Shown: positions 15,801 through 23,998, counted from the stretch's first letter. The stretch: DNA of 35,796 nt from CAYLLN01 sp036496265 (GCA_036496265.1 DASXLL010000278.1:1-35796); one strand, 5' to 3'. Program-made: numbers and translations. Notes: a model not told the origin generated them from the letters alone.

Positions 15801-15899
15801 CTAGCCGGGAGCAAACCTGCTCCCGGAGAACTGACGAGCAATTTCCCACTTCGGACTCGTTTTGAATCGAAAAACCGGGACCAAGTTTGGTCCCGGCTG
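15801..15899. repeat. Paired hairpin element (A then inverted B) between convergent genes
   Basis: The A unit at 15805-15826 has a 9-bp stem CCGGGAGCA/TGCTCCCGG, loop AACC. The B unit at 15875-15896 has a 9-bp stem CCGGGACCA/TGGTCCCGG, loop AGTT, in the opposite orientation by its flanks (AGCC side outward). They are 48 bases apart. The same A-B arrangement, inverted as a whole, occurs at 25063-25156. It fills the gap between two convergent genes and may terminate transcription both ways. Confidence 0.8.
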
Positions 15900-15917
15900 A
15901 CGGAGTGGAATAGTCTA

Positions 15918-17582
15918 TTACGGCAGCTCAAAACACGCCGCTTCCTGGGCATTGCGAATTAGCAGCCGCTTGCCGTCGAGGCAGAGATTGTTCCAGGTCT
16001 TGCCTTCCAGTGCCTGAATCGAACCATGGGAGACGAACTTGGTCGGGTTCAATTCCACCAGGTTCAACTCGCCTTCTTCAGCAAGCACCAGCAGCAAATC
16101 GCCAACCCCGAGAATCTGTCCATGCCCATAGCGGCCCGATTTCCATTTACGCTTGCCGGATTTCAGATCGACGCATTCGAGAATTTCTTCCGACAGGCCA
16201 TAAGCATGGCCGTTGTGAATGACGACATTGCTGAACTTGGTTTGCAAGACGCGCGGAACTTTCCAGACTGACTTAGCGACGAATTCGCCGTCAGCGCCGT
16301 TTTCGCTGATCTCAATCAGCTCTGCGCCGGCGCTGTAGCCCTTCGAGAGGAGCAAATGGCGGTCATCGACGACGGCCGCCTGCGAATTGCACGCGTCGCC
16401 GTTGCTGTGGCCGGGCCAAGGGAAGGACCAAAGACATGTGCCGGTTTCTGGATCGTGCCCCGACGCGGTCGATTCGTTGACGATCACAATTTGCCGGCGA
16501 CCGACAAGCGTCGCGAGGCTGGGCGAGGTGTAGCCGATTTGGTCCAGAGAACCATCGTCCTTTTGATTTTCGGCTTCCCAGACCACCTTGCCCGTTTCCA
16601 TGTCGAAGGCGACGAGATTTTTGCGGGCCTTGCCTCCACCGGGGACGACCACGAGCGAATCGACTATCAGCGGCGAGGCGGCTCGGCCCCACATGACCAT
16701 TTCTTCATCCTCTCGGGCGGTCGTAGCGTATCGCTTGCGAAGATCGCTGCTCCACAGCGGCTTGCCATTTTTCCCGTCGAGGCACTGGAGAATGCCCGTT
16801 GCGCCGAGGGCATACACCCGTCCGTTATGAATGGTCGGCGTACTCCGCGGACCTATTCCGCCCATCGCCTGCTCGTGACGGGCCGTGATGGTGTGGCCCC
16901 AGACGGGTTCGCCAGTATCAATCGAATAGCAAACGATGGCTTCCTCCGCGCCTCGTTGCTCCATCGTTATGGCATAGCCGTTCACGGCGGCAAAGCCTGA
17001 CCAGCCGGCGCCGATTGGCCGTTTCCAGAGTTGCCGCGGCGGATTGGCGGACCAGTCGGGTATAAGGCCGTGGTCGGGCAGCCAGCAGTTTCGTTGGGGG
17101 CCCAAAAACTGCGGAAAATCGTCAGGTGTCGTCGTGGCCAGATCGACCAAGCTGTTCGTGGCCTCGATTGCTTGCAGCGGCCGTTCGCGGCTGGCAATCC
17201 GCGGCATCATGCTGCCGGAAAACTGAATCACATGCGTAGGGCCAATTGCCAAAGTCCAAACGAATCCCAGGGGGACGAACGCCAACGGCGCGATCATCGC
17301 CGCGCGTCTGGCCGCCACCGAAAAACCGCTGCGGAAGCAGAACCACGTCCACAGGCTGGCGATTGCCAAAAAACCACAAATCAGCATGATCAGGTTGCGA
17401 ACGGCCGGATCGTCGAGTAATCGCGGCTGATGCTCCAGCTTGCCGATCAGTCGAACGCCAACGATGGCGATTGCGGCCACCGCGACAATTGCCGTGACAA
17501 TTGGTCCCGGCCGCCGAGGCGGTTGAGCATGCTCTAGTACCGCGGATTTCTGTTCCATAAATGCATCATAGCGATGGGGCAA
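15918..17582 (-). CDS. Membrane-anchored PQQ-type beta-propeller protein
   Basis: Protein of 554 aa with three N-terminal transmembrane segments (about residues 28-46, 64-83 and 94-113) and a large, presumably periplasmic, beta-propeller of PQQ/BamB-like repeats. The blades show the usual tryptophan-docking pattern: CYSIDTGEPVWG, LDGKNGKPLWSS, AFDMETGKVVWEAE, DPETGTCLWSF and CVDLKSGKRKWKSG. The domain begins with the planctomycete-typical DFPQFLGPQRNCWLPD. No PQQ-dehydrogenase cysteine pair or heme motif is seen, so a redox role is not supported; binding or scaffolding is likelier. An alternative ATG lies 24 bases into the gene. It ends 22 bases from the paired hairpin element and is divergent from the ExbB gene. 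Confidence 0.82.
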   Translation of the reverse strand: MPHRYDAFMEQKSAVLEHAQPPRRPGPIVTAIVAVAAIAIVGVRLIGKLEHQPRLLDDPAVRNLIMLICGFLAIASLWTWFCFRSGFSVAARRAAMIAPLAFVPLGFVWTLAIGPTHVIQFSGSMMPRIASRERPLQAIEATNSLVDLATTTPDDFPQFLGPQRNCWLPDHGLIPDWSANPPRQLWKRPIGAGWSGFAAVNGYAITMEQRGAEEAIVCYSIDTGEPVWGHTITARHEQAMGGIGPRSTPTIHNGRVYALGATGILQCLDGKNGKPLWSSDLRKRYATTAREDEEMVMWGRAASPLIVDSLVVVPGGGKARKNLVAFDMETGKVVWEAENQKDDGSLDQIGYTSPSLATLVGRRQIVIVNESTASGHDPETGTCLWSFPWPGHSNGDACNSQAAVVDDRHLLLSKGYSAGAELIEISENGADGEFVAKSVWKVPRVLQTKFSNVVIHNGHAYGLSEEILECVDLKSGKRKWKSGRYGHGQILGVGDLLLVLAEEGELNLVELNPTKFVSHGSIQALEGKTWNNLCLDGKRLLIRNAQEAACFELP

Positions 17583-17748
17583 ATACCGGGGTTACGTCAA
17601 AATTGGCACGAGCGAGTATCATGAAAGTGAGACGGCTGCGCGACTTTCTCTTGTTCAGCGGATGACGCGGCGCATCGCAACACGATTCACGTTAGAATTC
17701 CGGCACATTTTTCGACAAAAACGAACCAGCTTTCCTTGAAACGGCCCC

Positions 17749-18381
17749 ATGAGCGTTAATGATCTCGCGGCACGATTGGGCGACGCCTGTTATGGCTTTT
17801 TGCTCCTCAATTTTTTTTGGGGCCTATTTTCCGTGATCATGGCGTTTCGCCGTGTCTGGCAGCTCAGCTTTCGCAATCGGCAGCAGCAGCAAGCATTCAT
17901 GGAGGAGCTGATTCCCAAGCTCGACGCCGGGCAATACGCTCAGGCCGCCGAGATGTGCGCGGAAGACCGGCGGGCGCTGCCGCAATTGGCGAACGTAGCC
18001 ATTCTGAATCGCAACATCGGCTTTGATGCGCTGAAGCAATCGCTGACGGAGTTGCTGACACAGGATGTGCTCGGCGAGCTCGAATATCGCACCGGCTGGA
18101 TCGCCACGACGATCAAAAGCGGCCCGCTGCTCGGCCTATTCGGTACCGTGCTCGGCATGATGGCGTCGTTTGGCCGCATCGGTCTCGGCGAAAAAGTCCA
18201 GCCGCACATGATTGCCAAGGATATCAGTATTGCGCTGATCTGCACGGCGTTAGGCCTCGCAACGGCGATCCCGTTCAATTTTTTGCTGGCCGCAATCAAC
18301 ATCCGCATTCGCCGGCTGCAGGAATCTCTAGCGTCGGGACTGGTTCAGGTTCTCGAACATTTCAGAAGACGAGGAACGTAA
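17749..18381 (+). CDS. MotA/TolQ/ExbB-family proton channel protein
   Basis: Inner-membrane channel subunit (210 aa) that, with ExbD/TolR partners, converts proton motive force into mechanical work. An N-terminal membrane segment (about 14-35), a cytoplasmic helical region, and two C-terminal segments with GPLLGLFGTVLGMM and TALGLATAIPFNFLL match the ExbB/TolQ core, including its conserved Thr positions. It is the first gene of an ExbB-ExbD-ExbD set. The intergenic distance to the next gene is about 30 bases and is occupied by heptamer repeats. No TonB, TolA, Pal or outer-membrane receptor is in the window, so which system it powers is unknown. Confidence 0.88.
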   Translation: MSVNDLAARLGDACYGFLLLNFFWGLFSVIMAFRRVWQLSFRNRQQQQAFMEELIPKLDAGQYAQAAEMCAEDRRALPQLANVAILNRNIGFDALKQSLTELLTQDVLGELEYRTGWIATTIKSGPLLGLFGTVLGMMASFGRIGLGEKVQPHMIAKDISIALICTALGLATAIPFNFLLAAINIRIRRLQESLASGLVQVLEHFRRRGT

Positions 18382-18416
18382 TTAATGACGAGTGATCAAT
18401 GACAACTGACCAATGA
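18382..18416. repeat. Five tandem heptamers supplying the ExbD start
   Basis: TTAATGA, CGAGTGA, TCAATGA, CAACTGA and CCAATGA follow without gaps; the last contains the ATG at 18413. They fill the ExbB-ExbD gap. Same family as 10300, 27476 and 35492. Confidence 0.75.
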
Positions 18417-18898
18417 CCGCTTTTTCTCTCACCGCCGATTCGCCCTATGAAAGTCTGATGCCGCGCCCATCCCGGCATGCGGATCCGGAGTTCGACATCA
18501 CCGCGATGATCGACCTGGTATTCATGATGAACATCTACTTTCTAGTCACGTTCGTGACGGTGGCGCTGGGGGAGATCAATCTGCCCGCGGCGAACCACGC
18601 CGTGCCGCTCGATTCGGATAAAGCGGTGGTTTTGACGGTGTTGGCGGGACCGGATTGGCGAACTGTTTTCGTCTATCTCGGCGACGGCAAGAAAGGAACG
18701 CCGCTCGTCGAGCCGGATGATCAGGCGAATCAGATCGCCTCACTCGTCGATCGCGGCGCTGCGACAGGAAAGAACGCAGTCCTGATTAAGGCTGAGAAAA
18801 ATATCCGTCTGCGTGAGATTAAACGCATCGCTGCCGCCGCCTCGCGCGAAGGCATAACGCTGCACATTGCCATTATGGAAAAAGACACTGCAAAGTAA
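18413..18898 (+). CDS. ExbD/TolR-family protein
   Basis: Stator-like partner of ExbB, 161 aa with one membrane segment. The motif FDITAMIDLVFMMNIYFLV carries the ExbD/TolR membrane Asp (MID) that takes part in proton transfer, followed by a periplasmic domain with the usual ExbD end (AVLIKAEKNIRLREIKRI). The first ATG (18413) is part of a heptamer repeat and has no Shine-Dalgarno; the in-frame ATG at 18458 gives MPRPSRHADPEFD and may be the true start. The next gene, a second ExbD, starts 65 bases downstream after another repeat. Two different ExbD proteins with one ExbB suggest a hetero-dimeric rotor. Confidence 0.85.
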   Translation: MTAFSLTADSPYESLMPRPSRHADPEFDITAMIDLVFMMNIYFLVTFVTVALGEINLPAANHAVPLDSDKAVVLTVLAGPDWRTVFVYLGDGKKGTPLVEPDDQANQIASLVDRGAATGKNAVLIKAEKNIRLREIKRIAAAASREGITLHIAIMEKDTAK

Positions 18899-18903
18899 GT
18901 CCC

Positions 18904-18961
18904 GAGGCTTGAGACCTGAGTCCCAACCTCAAGCCTCAGGCCTGTAGCCTCAAGCCTTTCC
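18904..18961. repeat. CCTCAAG heptamer element with 10-bp hairpin
   Basis: GAGGCTTGAG (18904-18913) pairs with CTCAAGCCTC (18928-18937). Heptamers CCTCAAG, CCTCAGG, CCTGTAG, CCTCAAG, CCTTTCC run from 18927 to 18961, ending 2 bases before the next ATG. A related run is at 28355-28380. Confidence 0.7.
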
Positions 18962-18963
18962 CA

Positions 18964-19908
18964 ATGAGCATCGAGTTCCTATGCCAGGTTTGCGGTCGCG
19001 AGCTGAAGGCCGATGAGCGGGCCATCGGACGCAAGGTTCGCTGTCCCGACTGCGCGACTCTGCTCGTTATTCCGGACCCAGCGGCGTTCGAAGAAGAACA
19101 GCTCGCCGACGAGCCAGCTGCTGAACCCGAACCAGAAACTCCGCCTCAACCGACAACTCGGGCATCGCACCCCACGCAGCGATCTCGGCCACATCAACCC
19201 GAAGAAGACCTCGGCGAGACCGCGCCGATGGAGCTCGGGGACGTTGAATCATTATCTCCGCCAAGCATGCCTTCTCCGACGTCACCTGCCCCAAAAAAAC
19301 GCCGCCGAGATAAACAGCGGCGGCCCCCTGCTGAAGTCGAGCCACAACCTGAGTCGATCGTTTCTCCGACCGCGCCTCCCGCTACATCGCCCTCTTTCGC
19401 AACGAACGCAGCCAGCCCACCGCCCCCGGCGCCTCGTTCCACCCATGATGACGCTCCGCTGCTGCCGAAACACCCTCCGCATCCGGAAGACCTCATTGAC
19501 ATGACGGCGATGGTCGATATCGTCTTCTTCTTGTTGATTTTCTTCCTCGTCACGTCGCTACAGTCGCTCGAAGCCGTGATGAACTTGCCAACGCCGCAGT
19601 CTGGCGAGCCGGGCATCGCAACGGGCAAGTCCGTGGCCGAGTTGGAAAACGATCCCAACTTTATTACCGTCCGCATCGAGGATGACGATTCAATCTGGGT
19701 CGAGAACACGCAGGTGTTTAACGACCAGGAACTCTCACTCAGATTGCGTACCGCACGCCAGGAAAGCGACGGTCCCCGCAGCCTCCTCGTCGTCGCCGAC
19801 GCCGACGCCAGCCACGGCACCGCCGTTCGCGTGTTCGACGCTGGAGCCGGTGCGGGTGTCAGCGGGATTAGCCTGGTTGTGCAGGAAAAAGGAGAAGGCG
19901 GAAAGTAG
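18964..19908 (+). CDS. Zinc-ribbon / proline-rich / ExbD fusion protein
   Basis: A 314-aa ExbD/TolR homologue with an added cytoplasmic head. Residues 1-36 form a zinc ribbon with Cys at 7, 10, 27 and 30 (CQVCG, CPDC). Residues about 40-170 are a long, low-complexity Pro/Glu/Ser linker with a basic patch (PKKRRRDKQRR). The membrane segment, about 175-200, is LIDMTAMVDIVFFLLIFFLV with the conserved Asp, followed by a periplasmic ExbD domain ending in GISLVVQEKG. As a normal ExbD N-terminus faces the cytoplasm, the zinc ribbon should too. It is the third gene of the ExbB/ExbD set. Head function is unknown; binding to a regulator, nucleic acid or a cytoplasmic partner is possible. Start is the ATG right after a heptamer repeat. 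Confidence 0.82.
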   Translation: MSIEFLCQVCGRELKADERAIGRKVRCPDCATLLVIPDPAAFEEEQLADEPAAEPEPETPPQPTTRASHPTQRSRPHQPEEDLGETAPMELGDVESLSPPSMPSPTSPAPKKRRRDKQRRPPAEVEPQPESIVSPTAPPATSPSFATNAASPPPPAPRSTHDDAPLLPKHPPHPEDLIDMTAMVDIVFFLLIFFLVTSLQSLEAVMNLPTPQSGEPGIATGKSVAELENDPNFITVRIEDDDSIWVENTQVFNDQELSLRLRTARQESDGPRSLLVVADADASHGTAVRVFDAGAGAGVSGISLVVQEKGEGGK

Positions 19909-19928
19909 TTCTCCGCATTACGAACACG

Positions 19929-20867
19929 CTACTTGGCCTTCGCCTTAGGCGGCGGCTTTTTATCGAGGTTGGCATCCAAATCGGCCTTGGTGATCTTGGA
20001 TTCCACGCCGTCAGCAGGCACGTCTACCTTTACGAGCCAGACCAGCGAATTGAGAATCGTCTTCCGGTAATCGTCATTGCCCCAGTTGTCGTGGAAGTGA
20101 CCGCCGGTAAACCCAAAGCCTCTGCCGCCATCGGGCCGTTCGACAGCCCACATCATGCACTCCGCGCGGCCCTTTTCCGCCTGAATATGCGAATAAGGAC
20201 CTTTGGGTGAGACGTAGGGGCCGTCACGGACCGCGTCGCTCGGTGCGGCTACGAGAATCGGTGTGAACTTTTCGCCCTCGGCTACTTCCGCATTGTTACC
20301 GGCGTCCTTGGTGATAAACCGCATGTTGAAATACCACTCGTCATTCGCGGTGAACGGCTTCACGCCCCGTGTAATCGGATGGTCCAGAAAGCTCGTAAAT
20401 GTGGGCTCCCAGATCGGGTTGCAGGAGAACATGTTTTCGTAATAACCGCCGATCCAGCGTTTGAATTCGTCGCCCGCCTGAGCAGCAACAACCTCGACGC
20501 CATAATGCATGCAGCCGATGCCAACGCCTTTCTTCGTCCACGTGTCGATCATGTCGAGCCGGCGGTGGCCTTCTTGCACCGCTTCGTGCTTTGCGCCGCC
20601 GTCCATATAGAAGACGACCGCATCGGCGCCCTCGAAGATTTTCTCGTCCTTCGGCCAGCCGTTGAGGACTACTTCCGTCTTCACCGACGGCACAGTGCTA
20701 AGACACTTTGCCAGAAGCTGCACGCCGGCATTGAACTCATGCATCCGCGGCGGATGCGACGGCTTGCCCGCCATCAAGATCAGCTTTTTGGGTTGGCCCT
20801 CGGCTGCAAATGTTGTGGCTGCGAGAAACAAGCCAGCGAAAACCACAATTGTTAGAAATTGCTTCAT
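19929..20867 (-). CDS. Secreted ThuA domain protein
   Basis: Class-I-amidotransferase-like ThuA protein of 312 aa, presumably extracytoplasmic and linked to carbohydrate use. The start is the ATG at 20867, with AAAGGCG about 10 bases upstream; this gives a signal peptide MKQFLTIVVFAGLFLAATTFA with cleavage near FAA-EG. The ThuA core runs through ILMAGKPSHP, ADAVVFYMDGG, GVGIGCMHYGVEV, WIGGYYENMF and GFGFTGGHFHDNWG. The longer frame from 20963 adds non-signal sequence. The ThuA catalytic role is not established in the family. The C-terminus is a Lys/Pro tail (KKPPPKAKAK). It is divergent from the DUF3500 gene, with a 129-base gap. Confidence 0.85.
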   Translation of the reverse strand: MKQFLTIVVFAGLFLAATTFAAEGQPKKLILMAGKPSHPPRMHEFNAGVQLLAKCLSTVPSVKTEVVLNGWPKDEKIFEGADAVVFYMDGGAKHEAVQEGHRRLDMIDTWTKKGVGIGCMHYGVEVVAAQAGDEFKRWIGGYYENMFSCNPIWEPTFTSFLDHPITRGVKPFTANDEWYFNMRFITKDAGNNAEVAEGEKFTPILVAAPSDAVRDGPYVSPKGPYSHIQAEKGRAECMMWAVERPDGGRGFGFTGGHFHDNWGNDDYRKTILNSLVWLVKVDVPADGVESKITKADLDANLDKKPPPKAKAK

Positions 20868-20943
20868 TGCCAACGCCTTTACATCACTGAAAAGTTTGCC
20901 AATCGAATCCGAGATCACTATAACGAATGCGCGGCCAATAGGA

Positions 20944-20961
20944 GCGGCGTGGTTACGCCGC
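20944..20961. other. Hairpin upstream of DUF3500
   Basis: GCGGCGT-GGTT-ACGCCGC, a perfect 7-bp stem with a 4-base loop, in the likely 5' leader of the DUF3500 gene, 35 bases before its start. It may be a regulatory structure or a repeat remnant; no second copy is visible here. Confidence 0.4.
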
Positions 20962-20996
20962 ACATCCTCTCCAATTCTCTCGCCGGAGTTTTCGCC

Positions 20997-22019
20997 ATGC
21001 TCAATGAAACGAAATACTACTGCCCCGAATGCGACGAAGGCTTTGATCTACCGAAGATGCGTAGCCGACGCGATTTTTTGCAGGCCATCGGGGCGACGGC
21101 GGCAGCCGCGGCCGTTTCCACCAGCGGATTTCGAGCCCGGGCCGCAGATTCGCCGGAGAAGCCAGCCGAATCGCTGATCAAAGAGCTATACGCAACTCTC
21201 TCGGCTGAGCAGAAGTCAGAATTGGTTTTGCCCTATGAACACGATTCCAAGGGCGAACCAACGCGGAAGAAGACGTTCAATGGGCCGCCGCTCGGAACTG
21301 AGAAGCGACTAGAGAAGATGTTCACGAAACCGCAACAGGAGCTCGTCCAGCGAACGCTGAAAGCGATTTTGGCGAATGATGAAGCGTTTGAGCGGCTTAC
21401 CCGCCACGGCAAGTGGGACTCGAGCGGATCTTTCGAGGGCTGCGGCGTGGCGCTATTCGGCACGCCCGAGGGCAAGTCGCCGTATGCCTGGGTCTTCAGC
21501 GGTCATCACCTCACCCTCCGTTGCGACGGCAATTCTGAGCCGGGAACCGCTTGGGGTGGGCCGATTTATTACGGTCACAGCGTCGCCGGCTATGACAAAA
21601 ACAATGTTTATCTGTATCAAACCGAGCAGGTACAGACGGTGTTCGACTCGCTGAATGAGAAGCAGCGAGCCAAGGCGATGGCAACGAAAAACCCCGGCGA
21701 CACACATCCGGCCGGCTTTGCTCCGACGAATCCGCGGCACGGGATTCCGCTCGCGGAACTGGCTGCCGATCAAAAGGCCAACGTCGAAAAAACGATGCGC
21801 GTTTTGCTCGAGCCATTCCGCAAGGAAGACGGCGACGAAGTCATGCAACTCATCAAAGCCAACGGCGGCTTGGAACACGTCAACATCGCTTTTTACAAGG
21901 ACGACGGCGAAAGCGACAAAGCCCGCTGGCACTTCTGGCGGCTCGAAGGCCCCGGCTTCGTCTGGAACTTCCGCCCCCTGCCCCACGTACACTGCTTTGT
22001 GAATGTGGTGCAGGCGTAG
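20997..22019 (+). CDS. DUF3500 protein with Tat signal
   Basis: A 340-aa exported protein of unknown function, assigned to DUF3500 by the block around VFSGHHLTLRCDGNSEPG and GGPIYYGHS. A twin-arginine signal (RSRRDFLQAIGATAAAAAVS) is preceded by 20 residues containing CPEC at Cys 9 and 12. The ATG at 20997 gives this extended N-terminus; starting at 21057 (MRSRRDFLQ) would give a normal short Tat leader. Both are possible, and neither has a strong Shine-Dalgarno. The family has His-rich patches (HWHFWRLEG-like WHFWRLEG, HVHCF at the end) that could bind metal or heme; this is inference. It is followed by a terminator hairpin and a toxin-antitoxin pair. Confidence 0.75.
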   Translation: MLNETKYYCPECDEGFDLPKMRSRRDFLQAIGATAAAAAVSTSGFRARAADSPEKPAESLIKELYATLSAEQKSELVLPYEHDSKGEPTRKKTFNGPPLGTEKRLEKMFTKPQQELVQRTLKAILANDEAFERLTRHGKWDSSGSFEGCGVALFGTPEGKSPYAWVFSGHHLTLRCDGNSEPGTAWGGPIYYGHSVAGYDKNNVYLYQTEQVQTVFDSLNEKQRAKAMATKNPGDTHPAGFAPTNPRHGIPLAELAADQKANVEKTMRVLLEPFRKEDGDEVMQLIKANGGLEHVNIAFYKDDGESDKARWHFWRLEGPGFVWNFRPLPHVHCFVNVVQA

Positions 22020-22061
22020 TCGGTCACAGCATTTCGTTCCAGATTTCTGTACCAAAATAAG

Positions 22062-22114
22062 CTCACGACTTCTGGAGACGGCCGCCGCCTTGGTGGTCTC
22101 CAGAATGCTCGTGA
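22062..22114 (+). terminator. Hairpin after DUF3500
   Basis: TCTGGAGAC pairs with GTCTCCAGA, with outer pairing CTCACGA/TCGTGA, over a GC-rich loop. No T-run follows, so Rho-independent function is uncertain. It lies 42 bases after the DUF3500 stop and 25 bases before the antitoxin gene. Confidence 0.5.
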
Positions 22115-22139
22115 CTATAATGACAACGCTGGAGCATCT

Positions 22140-22370
22140 ATGACCCAAATCACACTCAATCTCGGTCAGATACAGCAACTCGATGCAGGGCCAACTTTGG
22201 TTGAGTGCCGTGACCCCGCGGGGAATTTAGTCGGCTTTCTTCATGTTGCGGGTCGGAATGATCCCGTTCCAATTCCGGATTTTTCCGCCGAGCAATTAGC
22301 GCGATTCGAACAAGAGCCTGGCGGACGCAGCCTTGCCGACATTTTGGCGGAACTCCGTGAGCGCCGATGA
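22140..22370 (+). CDS. Probable antitoxin of type II toxin-antitoxin pair
   Basis: Small 76-aa protein, acidic-rich with C-terminal FSAEQLARFEQEPGGRSLADILAELRERR, a helix typical of antitoxins that clamp a RelE/ParE toxin. The N-terminus (ITLNLGQIQQL) is a strand that could form a dimer core. No helix-turn-helix motif is recognisable. Its stop overlaps the toxin start (ATGA), the usual coupling. The family is not identified; assignment rests on size, position and overlap. Confidence 0.65.
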   Translation: MTQITLNLGQIQQLDAGPTLVECRDPAGNLVGFLHVAGRNDPVPIPDFSAEQLARFEQEPGGRSLADILAELRERR

Positions 22371-22621
22371 AGTACACGGTCGTTTGGAAGCCCGAGGCCG
22401 AGCGCCGTCTTACCGAGCTCTGGATGGCTGCCAGCGACCCGGAAGGGCTGGCCGACGCCGCGAACTTGATAGAACGAGAATTGGCAGTGAATCCCGCAGC
22501 CGTCGGAGAGCAACGGATCGGTTCCATTCGCATCGTTTTTGTACCGCCACTTGGCGTTCATTTCCGCGTAAACTCGGAGGATCGCCAGGTCTTGGTATTA
22601 GCCGTCTGGTCGTTCGAATAG
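22367..22621 (+). CDS. RelE/ParE-superfamily toxin
   Basis: An 84-aa protein of the RelE/ParE fold. The start KYTVVWKPEAERRLTELW is the usual strand-helix entry, and the end VNSEDRQVLVLAVWSFE the closing strand. ParE-like proteins poison DNA gyrase and RelE-like ones cut mRNA on the ribosome; sequence alone does not tell which. It overlaps the antitoxin by 4 bases and lies 8 bases before the AlkD-like gene. Confidence 0.72.
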   Translation: MKYTVVWKPEAERRLTELWMAASDPEGLADAANLIERELAVNPAAVGEQRIGSIRIVFVPPLGVHFRVNSEDRQVLVLAVWSFE

Positions 22622-22629
22622 GCTTTTTC

Positions 22630-23358
22630 ATGCCAGCGACAGCTTTTTCCACAACCGCAGCCGACATCGTTGCCGAGCTCAAGCCCCTCGGCAAAGAGAG
22701 CTATAAGAAAGTCCTGCTCAATCACGGCATAAAAGAGCCCGTCTTCGGCGTGAGCATCGAACAGCTCAAAAAAATCCAGAAGCGAGTCAAAAAGGACTAT
22801 CAGCTCGCGCTCGATCTCTACGACACCGGCATCTACGACGCGATGTACCTCGCGGGCCTCATCGCCGACGATGCCCGGATGACGAAAAAGGACCTGCAGC
22901 GGTGGGTGGACAACGCCAACAGCGATTCGCTTTGCAACTACACCGTACCTTGGGTCGCCGCCGGCAATCCCCACGGCTGGGAAATGGCATTGAAGTGGAT
23001 CGATTCAAAGAAACCGAGCATCTCCGCCGTCGGCTGGGCCACGCTTGTCAGTCTGGTCGCCATCAAACCGGACGACAAACTCGATTTAGACTCGCTGAAG
23101 AAGTTGCTCCAGCGTGTGCAAAAGACAGTTCACGACGCGCCTAATGGCGTAAAATACGCGATGATCATGTTCGTCATAGGTTTGGCGGCCTACGTCAAGC
23201 CGCTCAGCGACTTGGCGACAACAGCCGCGGACACAATCGGCCGCGTGAATGTGGACGTGGGAAACACGGCGTGCAAAGTGCCTTACGCGCCGGACTACAT
23301 CAAGAAGATCAAGCAGCGGGGGGCGATTGGCAAAAAGCGCAAGTCGGCGAAATGTTAG
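22630..23358 (+). CDS. AlkD-like DNA alkylation repair protein
   Basis: A HEAT-repeat DNA glycosylase-like protein of 242 aa that would excise N3- or N7-alkylpurines. The start is the ATG at 22630, 8 bases after the toxin stop. Helical repeats, with LADIVAEL-like start (ADIVAELKPLGKESYKK) and NHGIKEPVFGVSIEQLKK, match the DNA alkylation repair family; WVDNANSDSLCNYTVPWVA and WEMALKWIDSKKPSISAVGWATL resemble the AlkD WD-DL-FW regions. The C-terminus is basic (KKIKQRGAIGKKRKSAKC), suggesting DNA contact. Its closeness to the toxin-antitoxin pair raises co-transcription, but the repair gene probably also has a promoter of its own. Confidence 0.75.
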   Translation: MPATAFSTTAADIVAELKPLGKESYKKVLLNHGIKEPVFGVSIEQLKKIQKRVKKDYQLALDLYDTGIYDAMYLAGLIADDARMTKKDLQRWVDNANSDSLCNYTVPWVAAGNPHGWEMALKWIDSKKPSISAVGWATLVSLVAIKPDDKLDLDSLKKLLQRVQKTVHDAPNGVKYAMIMFVIGLAAYVKPLSDLATTAADTIGRVNVDVGNTACKVPYAPDYIKKIKQRGAIGKKRKSAKC

Positions 23359-23401
23359 TCGGCCAAGTGCTCGTCGGCCAACCAGCGACTAGAATGTGCC
23401 C

Positions 23402-23896
23402 ATGAAAACGCTTCTCCTGCTGCGCCATGCCAAGTCGAGCCACAAAGATTCGAACGTCGATGATCACGAGCGGCCGCTGAACAAGCGTGGCAAGAAGGAC
23501 GCGCCCAAAATGGGCCGGCTGCTGAAGAATGAAAACCTGCCGCCAGACCTGCTAATCGCTTCGACAGCCAGGCGTTGTCGCAAGACGGCGGAGCGTGTCA
23601 TCGCCGCCAGCGGCTACCGCGGACAAACGCGATTCTGCGGCGAGTTGTATGAAGCGCATGCTTCAGCGCTCCTCGAGTTTCTGTCAGGGATAGACGATGG
23701 TACCAGCCGAGTGCTGCTCATCGGCCATAACCCAGGCCTGGAAGAGCTGCTTGAGTCGCTGACTGGCACCTATACGCCGCTTTCCACCGCCGCATTGGCC
23801 CAGGTTGACGTGGAAATCGACACCTGGGGTGCGATTGCGAAAAAGCCGAGGGCTACGCTGGCCAAGATTTGGCAGCCGGGTGAATTAGAGGATTAG
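23402..23896 (+). CDS. sixA: SixA-family phosphohistidine phosphatase
   Basis: Histidine-phosphatase-superfamily protein of 164 aa. The RHG motif region reads LLLLRHAKSSHKD, with the nucleophile His, followed by ASTARRCRKTAERV and the second His in VLLIGHNPGLEELLE. The short length and lack of a cap domain fit SixA, which dephosphorylates histidine phosphotransfer domains in bacteria. The start is the ATG at 23402; a GTG 6 bases upstream is an alternative. No histidine phosphotransfer protein is nearby, so the target is unknown. It stands alone between the AlkD-like gene and a promoter region for DUF1559. Confidence 0.82.
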   Translation: MKTLLLLRHAKSSHKDSNVDDHERPLNKRGKKDAPKMGRLLKNENLPPDLLIASTARRCRKTAERVIAASGYRGQTRFCGELYEAHASALLEFLSGIDDGTSRVLLIGHNPGLEELLESLTGTYTPLSTAALAQVDVEIDTWGAIAKKPRATLAKIWQPGELED

Positions 23897-23998
23897 TTCT
23901 TTCCGTGGCGTTTCGCGATCCCGCGTTCTTTTCACTCGAACTGTCGAGTTTTTGCCCGCTTGACGTCTATCAGAGCATCGCTAAACTGCGCTTACTGT

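Noticed and set aside
18382..18416. CRISPR-like array
   Set aside because: Units are 7 bases with no spacers and no cas genes are present; these are tandem heptamers.
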